This document shows positions 42,311-53,484 of a stretch of 64,000 nt of DNA, one piece after another. Origin of the DNA: Tubulanus polymorphus (taxonomy: Eukaryota > Nemertea > Palaeonemertea > Tubulaniformes > Tubulanidae); the NCBI RefSeq assembly GCF_964204645.1, contig NC_134029.1, positions 11,770,850-11,834,849 of the forward strand. The letters are read 5' to 3'. The notes beneath the pieces are model-generated. The model was not told the DNA's origin and searched no databases. It worked only from the letters and a program-made list of their open reading frames with translations. Numbering within the stretch: the first letter of the stretch is position 1; each line of letters begins with the position of its first letter. Made by a program: the position numbers and the translations under genes.

Positions 42311-43716
42311 CCTACTCTCATCATGAAGACATAATATACTGATACACCGGTCACAATCCTCTCCTTAATCGTTGAATATAAAAACGTAAAGATCGGTCCC
42401 TGGCGAGAGAACGTGTCCGTGCACAAACCCAAATAATTAAACTAAAATGCCGAAATTCTGATTGAATATAATAATAATAAAATAGATTTTATTTACCTTG
42501 ATGATAGTAATATCTCCAGATAGTACACAGTCCAATTCCTAACTCTAAATTCCTATTGTACTCTACTGTTGGTAACCCGTCTTAATTCTGGTATTTCCAC
42601 CCAAATCTCAAGTATCTTAACGAGCGTCCCCGGGTAAGTCTGCTTTCTCAAGACTGCGGGCCTCTTTTATGGAAAGGATCGGCATTCCTAGAATGCCGAC
42701 TCTCCCGTTCGACTTTTGGCAAGGAGCAGCAACCTAGCTGTCATGGCGGTTTTGGACATGTAGAATTAGCCTTAATGATTTGCTAATCTAAAATTATTTG
42801 AGAAACTGATTTGCCAAAGTAACTTTTCTTTCCAACCCTCCTGTCATAACGCGCTTTGATTTACTCACTCCCTACTCATCATCGTTGAAAGAGCAGCTAT
42901 TCTCTACGAGTTACCAACAGACATGTACACCAACAGAAACCTTAGAGAGCTAGTATTGATATTTGCCACAATTAAACTTCCATAAAACTTAAGCGATTAT
43001 AAAGGTCCTGTCCTTAATTAACATCCAGGATACTTAATTTTAGATATATTTTCAAAACTTAGTTTTCACCTAGATTATGGAACAAACTCATCGTTTCTTT
43101 TTCCAATCAACAATAGTAAACTTTCGATTCAGAAATACAATGTAATTAATTATCAAATCTAAAATCATTCTATACTTATTATACCAATTTTCATTTATAA
43201 TTTTACTAACTCTATAATACTACAGGATAAAGCAAAACAACCATGTCTTCCTATACTTCCGGTTCTTCCTTTTATAGAAAGTAGTCGGGAGTATCAAGAA
43301 GTAACAGCGAGATCCCTGCACAAACCACACTATCAAAGCACCTCATCGTTCCGACCCAACCAATTACAGTTCCGTCTATCCTTAAGTTTTTAAAAATAAT
43401 TCTGAATGTTTGCCAGATATCGACGCACAAGAACCGAGGAAGAATTATTTTTACCCCTGGCTGATTTATTGTCAGCGCTGGTAGATCAAAGCATCAAACA
43501 ACAACTTGCACACATCGTTTGCTGTCTGATACCCATAAAGAAACCACCAACGTAAACAAAAACCATCATTACAAACATTTTTTAGTTACTACGGAATCTT
43601 GCTGCGGATCAATACACTGGAAGAATTAATTTTTATGACTGTACTCATGTGGTCGCCATTGTGATGTACTCATGCAGATAAATTTCAATTCATATTGACA
43701 ACAATATCGTTCCATG
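42311..43716. other. Intergenic DNA, host-like
   Basis: AT-rich, no frame or repeat I can support. The sequence upstream of the truncated Penelope copy is presumably its target site. Confidence 0.4.
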
Positions 43717-44133
43717 TCACTTTGGATTAAGTCGTCCCCCTGTGATATTTTCAGCCAGAATATGTGGTACTTTACAAGTGCCTTTACGAGATGCAAATAG
43801 TCCAGGATCTGATGTAGCGCATCGCCTCTTACTACCAGGAGGGCGACCAGCTTTAATAAGTGCCCTCCCCTTCGTCTGTATCAGTCTTCGCCGACAGAAA
43901 CCACTCGAGTTCACTCTAATCCTCTTCCCAGAAAACACAGCTCCACGGGTGATACTTGTCCGTTTTTTGCCTTTGGATGTAAATATTGTTGTAGTCTTGC
44001 CAAAACTCTGGAAATGTGATGCAAGTTTTGAAGAGCCACATGGATTACCGCTCACAGAATTTCTGTACACACCCCAAAAATTTTCAAATCCAGATAGAAG
44101 TCCCGGTTCTCTGGTGGATAGACGAATTTTCAT
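43717..44133 (-). other. Unassigned open frame (138 aa minus; also open on plus strand)
   Basis: The minus frame is basic (KGKKRTSITRGAVFSGKRIR, AGRPPGSKRR) and ends ...GGRLNPK; the opposite strand is open for 133 aa over the same bases. There is no domain, no start motif of the Polinton type, and less AT-rich composition than the elements around it. It might be an exon of a host gene; equally it may be chance. It ends at the Polinton C palindrome (44142). Confidence 0.2.
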
Positions 44134-44213
44134 TATACACTAGTAATAGGGTTTTAGTTGTTCTATACCAAAGGTCGAAGGGTCGAGCTCGTAAAAAATA
44201 AGAATAAATTCGA

Positions 44214-45424
44214 GCGTGTAGCCCACTTGGGACTTTAGTCCCAGCGGGCGTCTGCGTTCACTTTTCGTCCGTCCGTCCGTTCGTCCGTCCGTAGACGGAA
44301 CCCAGTTATTTTGGGAAGTTTTGAAGACGCTTCAATGTAATGTCTTGATATTTGGGTTACACATGTATCTACCCTTGACACATCTTCAGCCCAAAAACTG
44401 GCCCTGTCAGAATCAAGATGGCCGACTGGCAGCCATTGTTGTTCGCCTAAATCAGCACTTTTACACATTTTTGAACTTTTTGATATATGTGAATCCCCCC
44501 AGGGCCCATCAGCATAACAAAAATTAGGTCGATCGGACTCAAGATGGCCGTCCTATGACCTTTTTAGTGCCCAAAAATGTTAATTTTGGCCTGAATTCCG
44601 AGTCCTGTAGCTTCCTACAGGTTTGCCATTTCTCATTGCGATTTGTGATGGGTATTCTTTGGAAAGGGATGTTTTATACCTGAGACTTTTTTCATCAGCC
44701 AATTATGACGCAATTGGCGGCCATCTTGGTGTCACCAGTACTCATTCATAAGTGGGAAAAAGTTTTTCCACATTATATTGATACCTAAGCGTATTTTGCT
44801 ACCACAATCAATTAGAAAGTTGTAGCTCATAATGTGTTCTATAACTGTGGTGAGTTTCAAGGTAATTGGATTTATCATATGGCCACCAGGGGGCGTTGAA
44901 TAATACAATATCTTCGCATTTCTTTATTATATTCGTACTATGCATATTTTGTAACCACAATCAATTGGAAAGTTGTAGCTCATGACATCATCTATGATTG
45001 TTGCGAGTTTTAAGGACATTAGTTATTCTATATGGTCACCAGGGGGCGTTGAATAGTAGAATAACTTAGTATTTCCTTATTATATTGGTACCTAGGCATA
45101 TTTTGTTACCATGATCAATTGCAAAGTTGTGGTTCATGACATGATCTATGATTGTGGTGAGTTTCGAGGTCATTAGGTTTCGAATATGGTCACCAGGGGG
45201 CGTTGAATAGTAGAATAACTTAGTATTTCCATATTAAATTGGTAACGAGGCATATTTTGTTATCACAATCAATTACAAAATCGTAGCTGATGACATGTTC
45301 TATGATTGTGGTGAGTTTCAAGGTCATTGGTTTTTGTATATGGTCACCAGGGGGCGTTGAATATTGAAATTGTTAGATTGTTGAGCATTTGGAACCACTT
45401 CCCAAGTGGGCATGGTGTCCCTGG
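44214..45424. mobile_element. Repeat element with GCCCACTTGGGA ends and internal 154-bp tandem array
   Basis: The ends carry AGCCCACTTGGGACTT (left) and the inverse CCCAAGTGGGCATGG (right). The first half is related to 38560-39100. The second half is a tandem array with period 153-154 bp, each unit including a CACCAGGGGGCGTTGAAT core. No coding capacity. It sits between the arms of the Polinton C terminal palindrome. Confidence 0.65.
44881..45362 (+). repeat. 154-bp tandem repeat, each unit with a CTCF-like core
   Basis: GGYCACCAGGGGGCGTTGAAT occurs at 44881-44901, 45034-45054, 45188-45208 and 45342-45362, exactly 153-154 bp apart. A variant lies at 39150-39170. CCACCAGGGGGCG is very close to the conserved animal CTCF core. 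The rest of the unit (TTGTAGCTCATGA, GTGAGTTTCAAGG) also repeats. Confidence 0.8.
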
Positions 45425-45557
45425 ACCCCTAGTTTTTATTTTTTACTCACTCGACCACTCAACCTTAATTGTTATAGAACAACTAAAACCCTATTACTCT
45501 TAAAATATTAATCTAATAACTTCTAAAATCAATTTTAATAAAAAATTTGATATCAAA

Positions 45558-46190
45558 ATGGAGACAGAACAATCACAAACTATCAATATTACAAATAGTG
45601 TTGTTAATATTTATCATAAGAAATGTGAATTGAATAAGCCATTTACAGAATATTTCACACAAAAAACTAAGAAAGATGGTTTAAGAAATAATTGTAAAAC
45701 ATGTTGGAAACAGAATAATAAAACATATTTTACAAATCACCCAGATTATATGACAGAATATATGAGAGAATGGAGAAATAATAATCCTGAACATTATAAT
45801 GATTACAGTAATAATTATCGAAAAGAAAGATATCAAACAGATCTTAATTCTAAATTGAAGCAATGCTTAAGTTCTAGATTAACACAATTATTCAACAAAG
45901 AAACGCATTCAGCAACACTATCTTATTTGTTGGGTTGTACATATGAATTCTTAAAATCATGGATAGTATATCAATTCGACGATAAAATGAATATAGATAA
46001 TTATGGTGAATACTTCCAGATTGATCATGTGTTGCCGATTTCTAAATTTAAAGTGAGTGATGAACACAATCAGAAGCTAATCTGGAGCTGGAAAAACTTA
46101 AGACCTTTAGAAAAGAAGGAAAATATAATTAAATCTGATAAACTAGATTTACAGTTATATTTAGATCAACTATATTTACAATCCGTATGA
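45558..46190 (+). CDS. HNH endonuclease (copy C), tail replaced
   Basis: The 210-aa relative of the copy B enzyme at 16124-16771. Zinc cysteines (KKCELNKPFTEY region and CKTC) and the HNH core FQIDHVLPISKF are present. The complete KNLRPLEKKENIIKSDK asparagine block, damaged in B, is kept here. The last about 20 residues (after LDQL) are replaced by unrelated codons where an insertion begins near 46173. It lies next to the left terminus and is read rightward, the opposite orientation to the copy B gene. AACTTCTAAAATCAATTT precedes the ATG, the same element as before POLB and HNH in B. Confidence 0.8.
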   Translation: METEQSQTINITNSVVNIYHKKCELNKPFTEYFTQKTKKDGLRNNCKTCWKQNNKTYFTNHPDYMTEYMREWRNNNPEHYNDYSNNYRKERYQTDLNSKLKQCLSSRLTQLFNKETHSATLSYLLGCTYEFLKSWIVYQFDDKMNIDNYGEYFQIDHVLPISKFKVSDEHNQKLIWSWKNLRPLEKKENIIKSDKLDLQLYLDQLYLQSV

Positions 46191-47700
46191 TATCGTTCAG
46201 CTCACTGAGATCTACAAATACTCCGCGTGTTTTTTCACGAATCATCGTTACAAAAGCACTGTCGGGCCGTAAATATCGAAAATTTAGCCCCATTCAATGG
46301 GGCGACATGTTTTTCGAGTCGTCATCCCGAAATCAACCTGCAGGCCGATTGTCACTTCGATTATCAATTCAAGTATAAATGAACTAATTGATTGCCGCAG
46401 ATTTCACATTCAGCCGCGGTCTTCAAACAGTAATTTTAACAATAGCCAATTTTCCTCATCAAATCATATTACCGATACACTGGAAATTTACTACTTTAGA
46501 TTTTAAAAGCACTTTCGAGCCGTAAACATCGACGAATCGGCGTGTGTCACTACATCGTCGTTCCGGAGATCAGCCGCGAGTTTCTCCTCATCATGAGAAT
46601 CAATTTGAGTACAAATTAATTTGTTACTACCAGTGATTTGGCTGCGGGTTTCAAGGAGTTAGTTTAACAATACCTATTTTTCTTTACCAAATTAACCGTG
46701 TATTTACTGAGATAAATCTTTAGTGTTCCGGGGGGCCGTAGGCCTAAACTAAACACGCCGAAGAGATATAGCGGAGAAAAGCTGTTATGTCGGCGAGGTA
46801 TCAAAATAAAAGAATATATTACTTTATTCGGCCGCGGGCTTCAACCTCTATATCAATACCATCAATTATCTATACTTCCTACAGTACATACCGATCATTG
46901 TCAAATGCACAAGGTATTTACCAAATACCAGTATATAACACACTCCTATCCGTAGGTTGGACTCACACTTGACATTCGGAGTAAGCGTTCGCTGTGGGGG
47001 AAAGGAGATCGTTCGCTGTGTCGCTTGAAGTGTTTATCGAGTTTTACGCGACCTTAAGGCTTTAGGCCTACCGGTACTGACATTTACTGTCCCAAACAAA
47101 CACAGTATAAATGTTGCGGTTATTAACGGACTCATTGGATTGAACTTCAAAACAAAATTTACGATATTTAGGAGGGTTGTTATTCAATAGGCCTACGACA
47201 AATCAGTCCGGATGTTAGGCCTACGCGTATACATAGGCCTACATAGGCTAGTAGCCTCTACTAGGTTAAAGCTAAGTTCACTGTATAGGAGGAACCAGAT
47301 TTATTAAAATGCATGTTAATTAGTGATTAACTGGTTCTGGACTTGCAACGATCAATCACAATTATCTATTTTATTGGCAAAAATCAAGATTTTTTTTTGA
47401 AAATTTCGTCTGAGCAGACAGCTTTATAAGCCAGACTTTTCATTTGAGTTTTTTCATCATAAATGAAACTGGTATTTCATTAATTCCTAATGAGTTAAGG
47501 CGGGCGTAGGTCGGCTTTGCAACGGCTTGTGACTCACTGCGACGCCATTCACTGCGACCGCCAGCGACGATTGTGTCACAACGACTCATCGACCTACGCT
47601 CCTTTGCGACGGGTTGCGGCTGTCAGCAACGCCAGTCACAAGGAGTCACACGTGTTCTACTTTCTGCGTCGCGACACGAGTAATTGGAATAGTGGGCTTT
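46173..47700. other. Insertion of non-Polinton DNA in copy C, with degenerate 240-bp repeat
   Basis: Less AT-rich than its flanks, with many TAGGCCTA-type words near 47060-47240. Two degenerate repeats begin AAAAGCACT and GCCGTAAA, at about 46252 and 46507. No coding region is supportable; the short frames at 46187-46506 and 47517-47744 lie in repeats or GC-rich chance sequence. The right boundary is near 47700, just before the start motif of the next Polinton gene. Confidence 0.5.
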
Positions 47701-47763
47701 CAAACCAGATTACGAGAGTACGAGACACCTCTCATCACCACTAGTAATTTTTTTCACTAATAA

Positions 47764-48090
47764 ATGGGAGATAGAAAAGCATTCTTAGCAACAATAAATA
47801 ACAGAATAAAACCAGCAAAAAAACAATTTGAAATAAAAAAGTTAGTAGATGTTACCAAAGAAATTGAACATAAAATATTGAGCTTAGAAAAGATAGAAAC
47901 TAAATATGGGGAGAAAGTATCAGCGAATTTAAGTTACTGTAATGTTAGTACATCGCGAAAATTTAAAGTATTTTTACCTGATAAATGGGTTGCATTGAGT
48001 ACAGAGGAATTAAAAGATTTAGAAGGATTTAAAATAATCTATCATGGAAAAATGAAGACGGTCATCATGATTTAGAAATTGTTGATTAAA
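47764..48090 (+). pseudogene. 117-aa family protein (copy C), frameshift near the end
   Basis: The relative of 31945-32298, sharing TKYGEKVSA, FKVFLPDKWVAL and STEELKDL with the B protein. A one-base frame change near 48050 (GGAAAAATG) ends the frame early; the expected tail HHDLEIVD is in the next frame and stops at about 48090. The start motif AATTTTTTTCACTAATAAATG-like lies directly before the ATG. Here the gene is on the plus strand beside HNH, whereas in B it precedes POLB, so it has moved. Confidence 0.65.
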
Positions 48091-48120
48091 AAAATAAATT
48101 GATAATAAAAATAATGAGTA

Positions 48121-48204
48121 TCTAGAATCCGAAATGACTTATCTGGACAATTCAATTGCTCCGCGTAGATAAACAAAAGTAGTGAGATGGTGCCGTACGG
48201 CACC
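48121..48204. repeat. Shared non-coding block and GC-rich hairpin (copy C)
   Basis: 48121-48188 is the inverse of the copy B block at 15215-15285 (GAATCCGAAATGACTTATCT). Directly beside it is the palindrome GGTGCCGTACGGCACC (48189-48204), whose near-twin GGTGCCGCACGGCACC lies inside the copy B integrase (13871-13886), with similar flanking bases on both sides. Confidence 0.7.
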
Positions 48205-48216
48205 CACATGGTGATA

Positions 48217-48601
48217 TTCAATTATTTTTTTGCTTCTTTTTCTAAAATATTAATCCATTTTTTTATTGTCCATTTTGGAATTTCAGAAGTATTTTGAATT
48301 TTAATAGCAGTAGTTTCAGAATTATTAATATCATAAATTTTATTTGATTTCTTATACCAACTACACCCAATCAAAATGAATACAATTACAAATCCAGTTG
48401 CAAAATATAGATATTCATCAAATATTCTATTATTAGAAGGAGTAGAAATAACAATATTTTCACCATTTTTTTAACATTTTTATTACTTATTTTTTCTTTT
48501 ACAGCTTTTTTATATTCTTGTGATTTAATTTCTAATTGCCGAGACCATTCAATTTGTTTCGGACTTCTCGGTTTTTTCTTCACTTCTTCCACCTTGCTCA
48601 T
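48217..48601 (-). pseudogene. Small single-pass membrane protein (copy C), one frameshift
   Basis: The relative of 14001-14369. It has the same basic start (VKKKPRSPKQIEWSRQ), then a frame change at an A/T run near 48472. The next frame carries the membrane segment (LYFATGFVIVFILIGCSWY) and a Lys-rich tail ending at about 48217. Its start overlaps the end of the neighbouring 200-aa family gene, as in B. The frameshift is in a homopolymer and could be an assembly error. Confidence 0.65.
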
Positions 48602-49090
48602 TTATTGTAGAAAAATATATTTCAATATTTGAAAATGTTATAACTCCAGTTGATAATAATGTCGTAAATCCACCTAATTGAAATGATAAATATCCAATCC
48701 ATTTATTTAATTCAGTCATAACTAAATAATCATTTTTTAAATCGGAATATAATCTATTTTCATCTTCAATTGGTAGTATATATTTAAATAATTTACTATA
48801 ACCTTTTACTACATTTTCTGATATCGCGTCATTAATTCTAGCTGTTCTCGCAGTTTCATTAATCTTAAATGATCTAATAATTTCATCTGATTTTTACATT
48901 TCCCAGATGCTATTAATATTTCTAATTGATGTTTGCAGTAAAGATAATATTCATAATTATTATTTGTTGTAACATAATTTAAAGCACCATCATCTGGAGT
49001 TAATTTTGTTTCTGTTATTCCTAAATCATCTAAAGTTTTTTCAATTGGAACATCACTATTTCTAGATTTTATTTTCTTTTCACCTCCCAT
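48553..49090 (-). pseudogene. 200-aa family protein (copy C), frameshifted
   Basis: The relative of 14362-14964. IEKTLDDLGIT and YEYYLYCKHQLEILIASGK are in the first frame (48809-49090). A frame change near 48890 leads to the rest, with the hydrophobic segment YLSFQLGGFTTLLSTGVITF. The stop overlaps the membrane protein gene by about 45 bp, more than in B. Function unknown. Confidence 0.65.
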
Positions 49091-49099
49091 TTATATAAC

Positions 49100-49385
49100 A
49101 AACAAATTAGTTGTGTTGTTGCAACTAGAATTCAACTAGAATATAACTAGAATTCAACTAGATTAACAAGCTAGTTGAAATATTGTTGTTTTTATTTATT
49201 TCTTGTGGAATTTTATTTGATTTTTGCTACTAACAACTAGAATTCAACTAGAATGTAACTAAAAATATACTAGATTAACAAGCTAGTTGAAATATTGTTG
49301 TTATTTATTTATTTTTTTGTTTCAACTGCCAATAACAAAAATTTACTAGAATGTAACTAAAATATACTAGATTAACAAGCTAGAT
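49100..49385. repeat. Tandem repeats of about 105 bp with CTAG words (copy C)
   Basis: Three units contain AACTAGAATTCAACTAGAAT-type sequence, then CTAGATTAACAAGCTAGTTG and AAATATTGTTGTT. The last unit is less regular. The copy B non-coding region at 15030-15190 has similar words (ACTAGCTAGTTG, TTAGTTATTG) next to the same 200-aa gene. An origin, packaging site or promoter array is possible; the sequence does not say which. Confidence 0.75.
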
Positions 49386-49389
49386 GAAT

Positions 49390-49730
49390 TTAAATAAATT
49401 CATATTTAAATGGGTGTTGTGATCGAAATAGTAATTTTGATCGTTTATTATTTTTCAATTTATCCATATATTCGTTATGTAAATCATGTGGAATAATATC
49501 ATTTTCCTCAAGTGCATTTTTCATCGATTTCCTATCTTTATTGTGGAATAAAACTAAAAATCTAATGTTTTCTCTAAAATCTTTAACAATTGAATTATAT
49601 TTTTGATTTAAAACCCATGTTGTTATCCCAAAATGTCTCCCAGAGAAAGCTAAATAGCATAACTCACTTTCTATCACTTTTGAATCATGTAAATTTGCAC
49701 AATCATCTATGATAAAGAATGTATTAGATC

Positions 49731-49734
<4 letters not shown>
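49390..49734 (-). pseudogene. ATP: Packaging ATPase (copy C), amino-terminal half deleted
   Basis: The carboxy-terminal half is near-identical to copy B (LCYLAFSGRHFGITTW; Walker B region just upstream, near 49710-49730). Homology ends at 49734 at a (TA)n run. Beyond the run the integrase tail resumes, so about 320 bp present in B, including the Walker A motif and the gene start, is missing. It cannot bind ATP normally. Confidence 0.85.

Positions 49735-49797
<63 letters not shown>
49735..49797. repeat. (TA)n microsatellite replacing the ATPase start
   Basis: About 63 bp of pure TA repeat at the deletion junction between the ATPase and integrase remnants. Confidence 0.95.
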
Positions 49798-49801
<4 letters not shown>

Positions 49802-50505
49802 ATTTTTTTCTTTTAATAGTTTTTGTTTTTAATACTTTTTCAATTTTATATTCTTGTTCTAGATTTTCAGTAGTTAAACTCAATTCTTCTTCATAAAAAT
49901 ACCCATCAACATCTTCACCATCTAAATCTTCTAATTTATAGACATATGGTTTTTTGTTATAACCTTTTTTATTTTATATATTTCCCTAGTAAAATTTCGA
50001 TCGTATCCTTTGTCAAATATCTTTTTATACTTGGAAATTCTAACATTTTGACCAACTTTAAATTTAGGTTCACCAAAATCATCTACAAGAAATGCCCCAT
50101 ACAAGTTATTCCAAACAATTTCAGCATTTTCAGGTTTTCTAGCATCAATAGGTTTCATTCCAATAGAAGAATGATAAGAATTATTATAACCTTCTATCAA
50201 TTTTGGTAAAACATCAATCCATTTAAAAGTATTATTTGCTGTAAAATATTTCCACATTCTTGTTCTTAATGTTCTATTAAATCGTTCAACAACTGCTGCT
50301 TTTTTATCCGATTTTGTTGAAAAATATTTAATATTATGATTATGTAAGAGTTCATGAACAAGTGAATTATCAAATTCTTTTCCATCATCAAATTGTATTT
50401 TTTCTGGTTTTAGTTTATCATCCGAAAGTAATTTTCTTAAAACATTTGATGTTTGTACAGCATCTTTTCTATAAAGTGGGAAGCTCCATACATAACGACT
50501 AAAAA

Positions 50506-53484
50506 TGAAAGGCTGAATCCAAGAACATGTCTATCGCACTTTTGAGCCCAAACGTCTACTTTTACTTAGTAGCCACTTGAGAACAATAAGCAATTAACGA
50601 TATCAGCTACTTTTCCAGTAGTATACATTTCAAAACAGTCACTCTGAAATAGTATTCCTTTCAATTCGGTTGGTTTTCTATAGTAACTGTTTCGAAGAGT
50701 CTACTATTGAAAAGTGACCATTTTAAAACATCTGGTTTCGATAGTGCACACTAGCAGTAGAGGTGACTGTAAAACCACCCGTCTGTCAACAGTGACTTTG
50801 TGATAGTAACTCTTACCGTAGCAGCTACTCTCAAAACACATCGTTTCTAAAAGTCAACTATTGAATAGTGACCATTTGAGATCACTTGCCAGATTCTCTG
50901 TTATAAATACACTGTAGCAACATATGCTTCAGATTTGCAGTGATACGTGACAATATAAACATACTGAAAACTCTACTCATGCTATAGTTTGGGGTATAAT
51001 TCTATTTTGAGTGACTCAGTTAAGATCTGAAGATATTGTAGATACTCTGTGAGGATGTGAAATGTGACGATCGATTCCCAACTCTTACCAATAAAAGTCG
51101 AAATTGGAGTTAAATTTGTTTCCAAATTGTCAATAGTTATGTAGTGTTAAAATAAATCGAAATTTCCTTCTTTTCATGGCAATATGATTTAATGCCGACA
51201 AATGCAGCTATTTTCAAGCATGGGTCTGCATTTATTTTTGGTATATTCTTAGATTAAAAGCGCAATCATAGATTCAGGCTATAACCTCTCATTATTGAAA
51301 TGGTGGTTTATTTTCAATGGGGGCCTGGATGTCTCTGCATCTTAAGATGTGCATTTCGGAGTGTTCGAATTTCCCTGAAATCATTGATCTTTTTTTAAAC
51401 AAAATATGCCATATCCGTGTGGATTTTAAACATTCTAAAGAAATCATCTAAATTGAGCCCATATTTGATCAAATCTTTTAAAAGAAACTTTGTATGGTAT
51501 TCAAGATTTCATTTGGATTACGGTAACGGCCTTTGGTGATCGTCACCGGGGTCATGAATGAAGAAATCCCGTAATAGAATTTTAAATATGATAAAATTTG
51601 TTAAAGGTGAAACCGCAACGTTTCGACTGTTGACTAACAGCAATCATCAGGTAGAACGTAGACATTTCTAGTGATAAGGGCTTTTAGTCAGATGGCTGTC
51701 AGTCAACAGCCGAAACGTTGTGGTTCAACTTTAATCAATTTCATGATACAAAATTCTGTTGCGGAATTTCTTCATTTATCTACAGTTAACACGGTTTAGA
51801 GTACTTTATTCGACTTCTTCGGGTCCTGTAGCCGTTAAGATCTAAAATTATTTACTTTTCGGCACAGAAGGGATATACAACCGTGTTGCTCCCTATGAGA
51901 GGGATTCCCTCTATATCTGCACCTTAAACCGGTACCTTTGTTGGTTCTAGCCCGCATTCGCTTCCAAATTCAAGTATTGGTAACGTTGGTTTACGATAAT
52001 TTGAGAAAAAGAGTTTAGTTGGAGGAAACTGATGATTATCTTATAATTCAGCCATTCATTGGTTCATCGATTCAGAAAAATAAAATAAAGTCTCATAGAG
52101 ATATTGCGGTGCTAAGTTTATTACTATTAAGAGGTAATTACTTTTGGTTCGTAGTCTTTTGGTGGTTAGTGCAGTTAGTTCATTCGTTCATCAATCACTG
52201 TCTAGTTAGCCTGTGTAATTGACCTGCTGACCGATAGCTGCTGCTGGGTTTTTGATAACCTATATAAACAATTTACTCAACTAAGTAGGAAAGTATGTGA
52301 AACTGAAATTACAGCCTCATTTCTTTCACTTCTTAAGCCAAACGAAGTATTCTCTATCAAATGAAATTGCTGATTTCAAAATTACGTGAACATCTCAACA
52401 CTCAACTCTTATACGCTAATCCTTTGATCTTTTATAATAAGTTGGTAATTTCATTTCAACCAAACCGTATAACTACGAAACAAGATTTTGATTAGGGTAT
52501 CACTTCTAGCAAGCGATAAAACGATTCAATATTCATCAATGAACAAGCAGAGAACAGCGTGACAAAGTGAACATCACATGGATTACTTAAAAATCGTTTG
52601 TATCGAAATAAACAATAAATTCAAGGTTAATTCTAAGTATTTTAGATACATTTTTTTCATAATTAATTTTATGAACATATGATTTTATTTGTATATTCCT
52701 CTCTCATATACCCTCAAAAACAAATTAAGCCTAAAAGACAAATTTATTTCTTGTCTTTCTTTTCTACAAAATCAAAGATTTATAATCGAAAATGTAAAAC
52801 AAAAATCTTAAAATTCTAAAGATTCTAGGACTGGCACTATATTTTAGTATTAATGGATTCAATCAATGATGATGATATATGAATCAATAGTTTTCCTATT
52901 GGATATTGCCATTTTGTTGAGCGTAATATAATTTAGGGGATTCTTGGCAACTCAAAAACTTTGATTTTCTATTCACAGAACTGTATTCAAAGCATACAGA
53001 GTTCTGTATATAAAGCATATGGGGTTTAATAGTACCTTTGAACCTGTCACGTATCACTGCAAATCTTTAACAGCTGCTGCTATTTTGAACAGGAAATTAC
53101 CTTGCCATCTCAAAATGGTCACTTTTCAATAGTTGACTTTTAGAAACGATGTGTTTTGAGAGTAGCTGCTGCGGTAAGAGTTACTATCACAAAGTCACTG
53201 TTTACAGGCGGGTGGTTTTACAGTGACCTCTACTGCTAGTGTGTACTATCGAAACCAGATGTTTTAAACTGTTCACTTTTCAATAGTGGACTCTTCGAAA
53301 CAGTTACTATAGAAAACCAACCGAATTGAATGGAATACTATTTCAGAGTGACTGTTTTGAAATGTATACTACTGGAAAAGTAGCCGATATCGTTAATTGC
53401 TTATTGTTCTCAAGTGGCTACTAAGTAAAAGTAGACGTTTGGGCTCAAAAGTGCGATAGGCATGTTCTTGGATTCAGCCTTTCA
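50506..53484. mobile_element. 3-kb non-autonomous transposon with about 450-bp inverted repeats
   Basis: The ends TGAAAGGCTGAATCC...GGATTCAGCCTTTCA begin long inverted repeats, roughly 50506-50960 and 53040-53484, about 90% identical by eye. They contain repeated AGTGACCATTTT-type subunits. The target duplication is at most 2-3 bp and is hidden in an A-run. There is no frame above about 70 aa, so no transposase. Composition is AT-rich but without Polinton genes. The middle (51780-53040) shows nothing recognisable. Confidence 0.8.
51560..51778. repeat. Palindromic repeat with GAAACG/CTGATGA words
   Basis: AAGAAATCCCGTAATAGAAT at the left is mirrored by ATTCTGTTGCGGAATTTCTT at the right. Inside, CAACGTTTCGACTGTTGACT is mirrored by AGTCAACAGCCGAAACGTTG. 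The minus strand reads CTGATGA ... GAAAC around an AACAG/CTGTT stem, reminiscent of a decayed hammerhead fold, but stem I pairing is poor. It is probably a small element inside the 3-kb transposon. Confidence 0.5.

Larger units (their letters stand above)
44142..45498. repeat. Palindromic left terminus of Polinton copy C, split by a repeat insertion
   Basis: The left arm 44142-44213 (AGTAATAGGGTTTTAGTTG, TTCTATA, GGTCGAAGGGTCGAG) and right arm 45425-45498 are inverted versions of each other. They share TTCTATA and GGTTTTAGTTG, which copy B lacks. The arms of one palindrome are thus more alike than arms from different elements. The insertion between them is a separate repeat (44214-45424). Confidence 0.7.

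Noticed and set aside
43742-44143. 133-aa plus-strand frame opposite the 138-aa minus frame
   Set aside because: Both strands open over the same bases, no domain, no codon or homology support; one or both must be chance.
52019-52222. 67-aa frame inside the 3-kb transposon
   Set aside because: No similarity to a transposase or any family; AT-rich chance frame.
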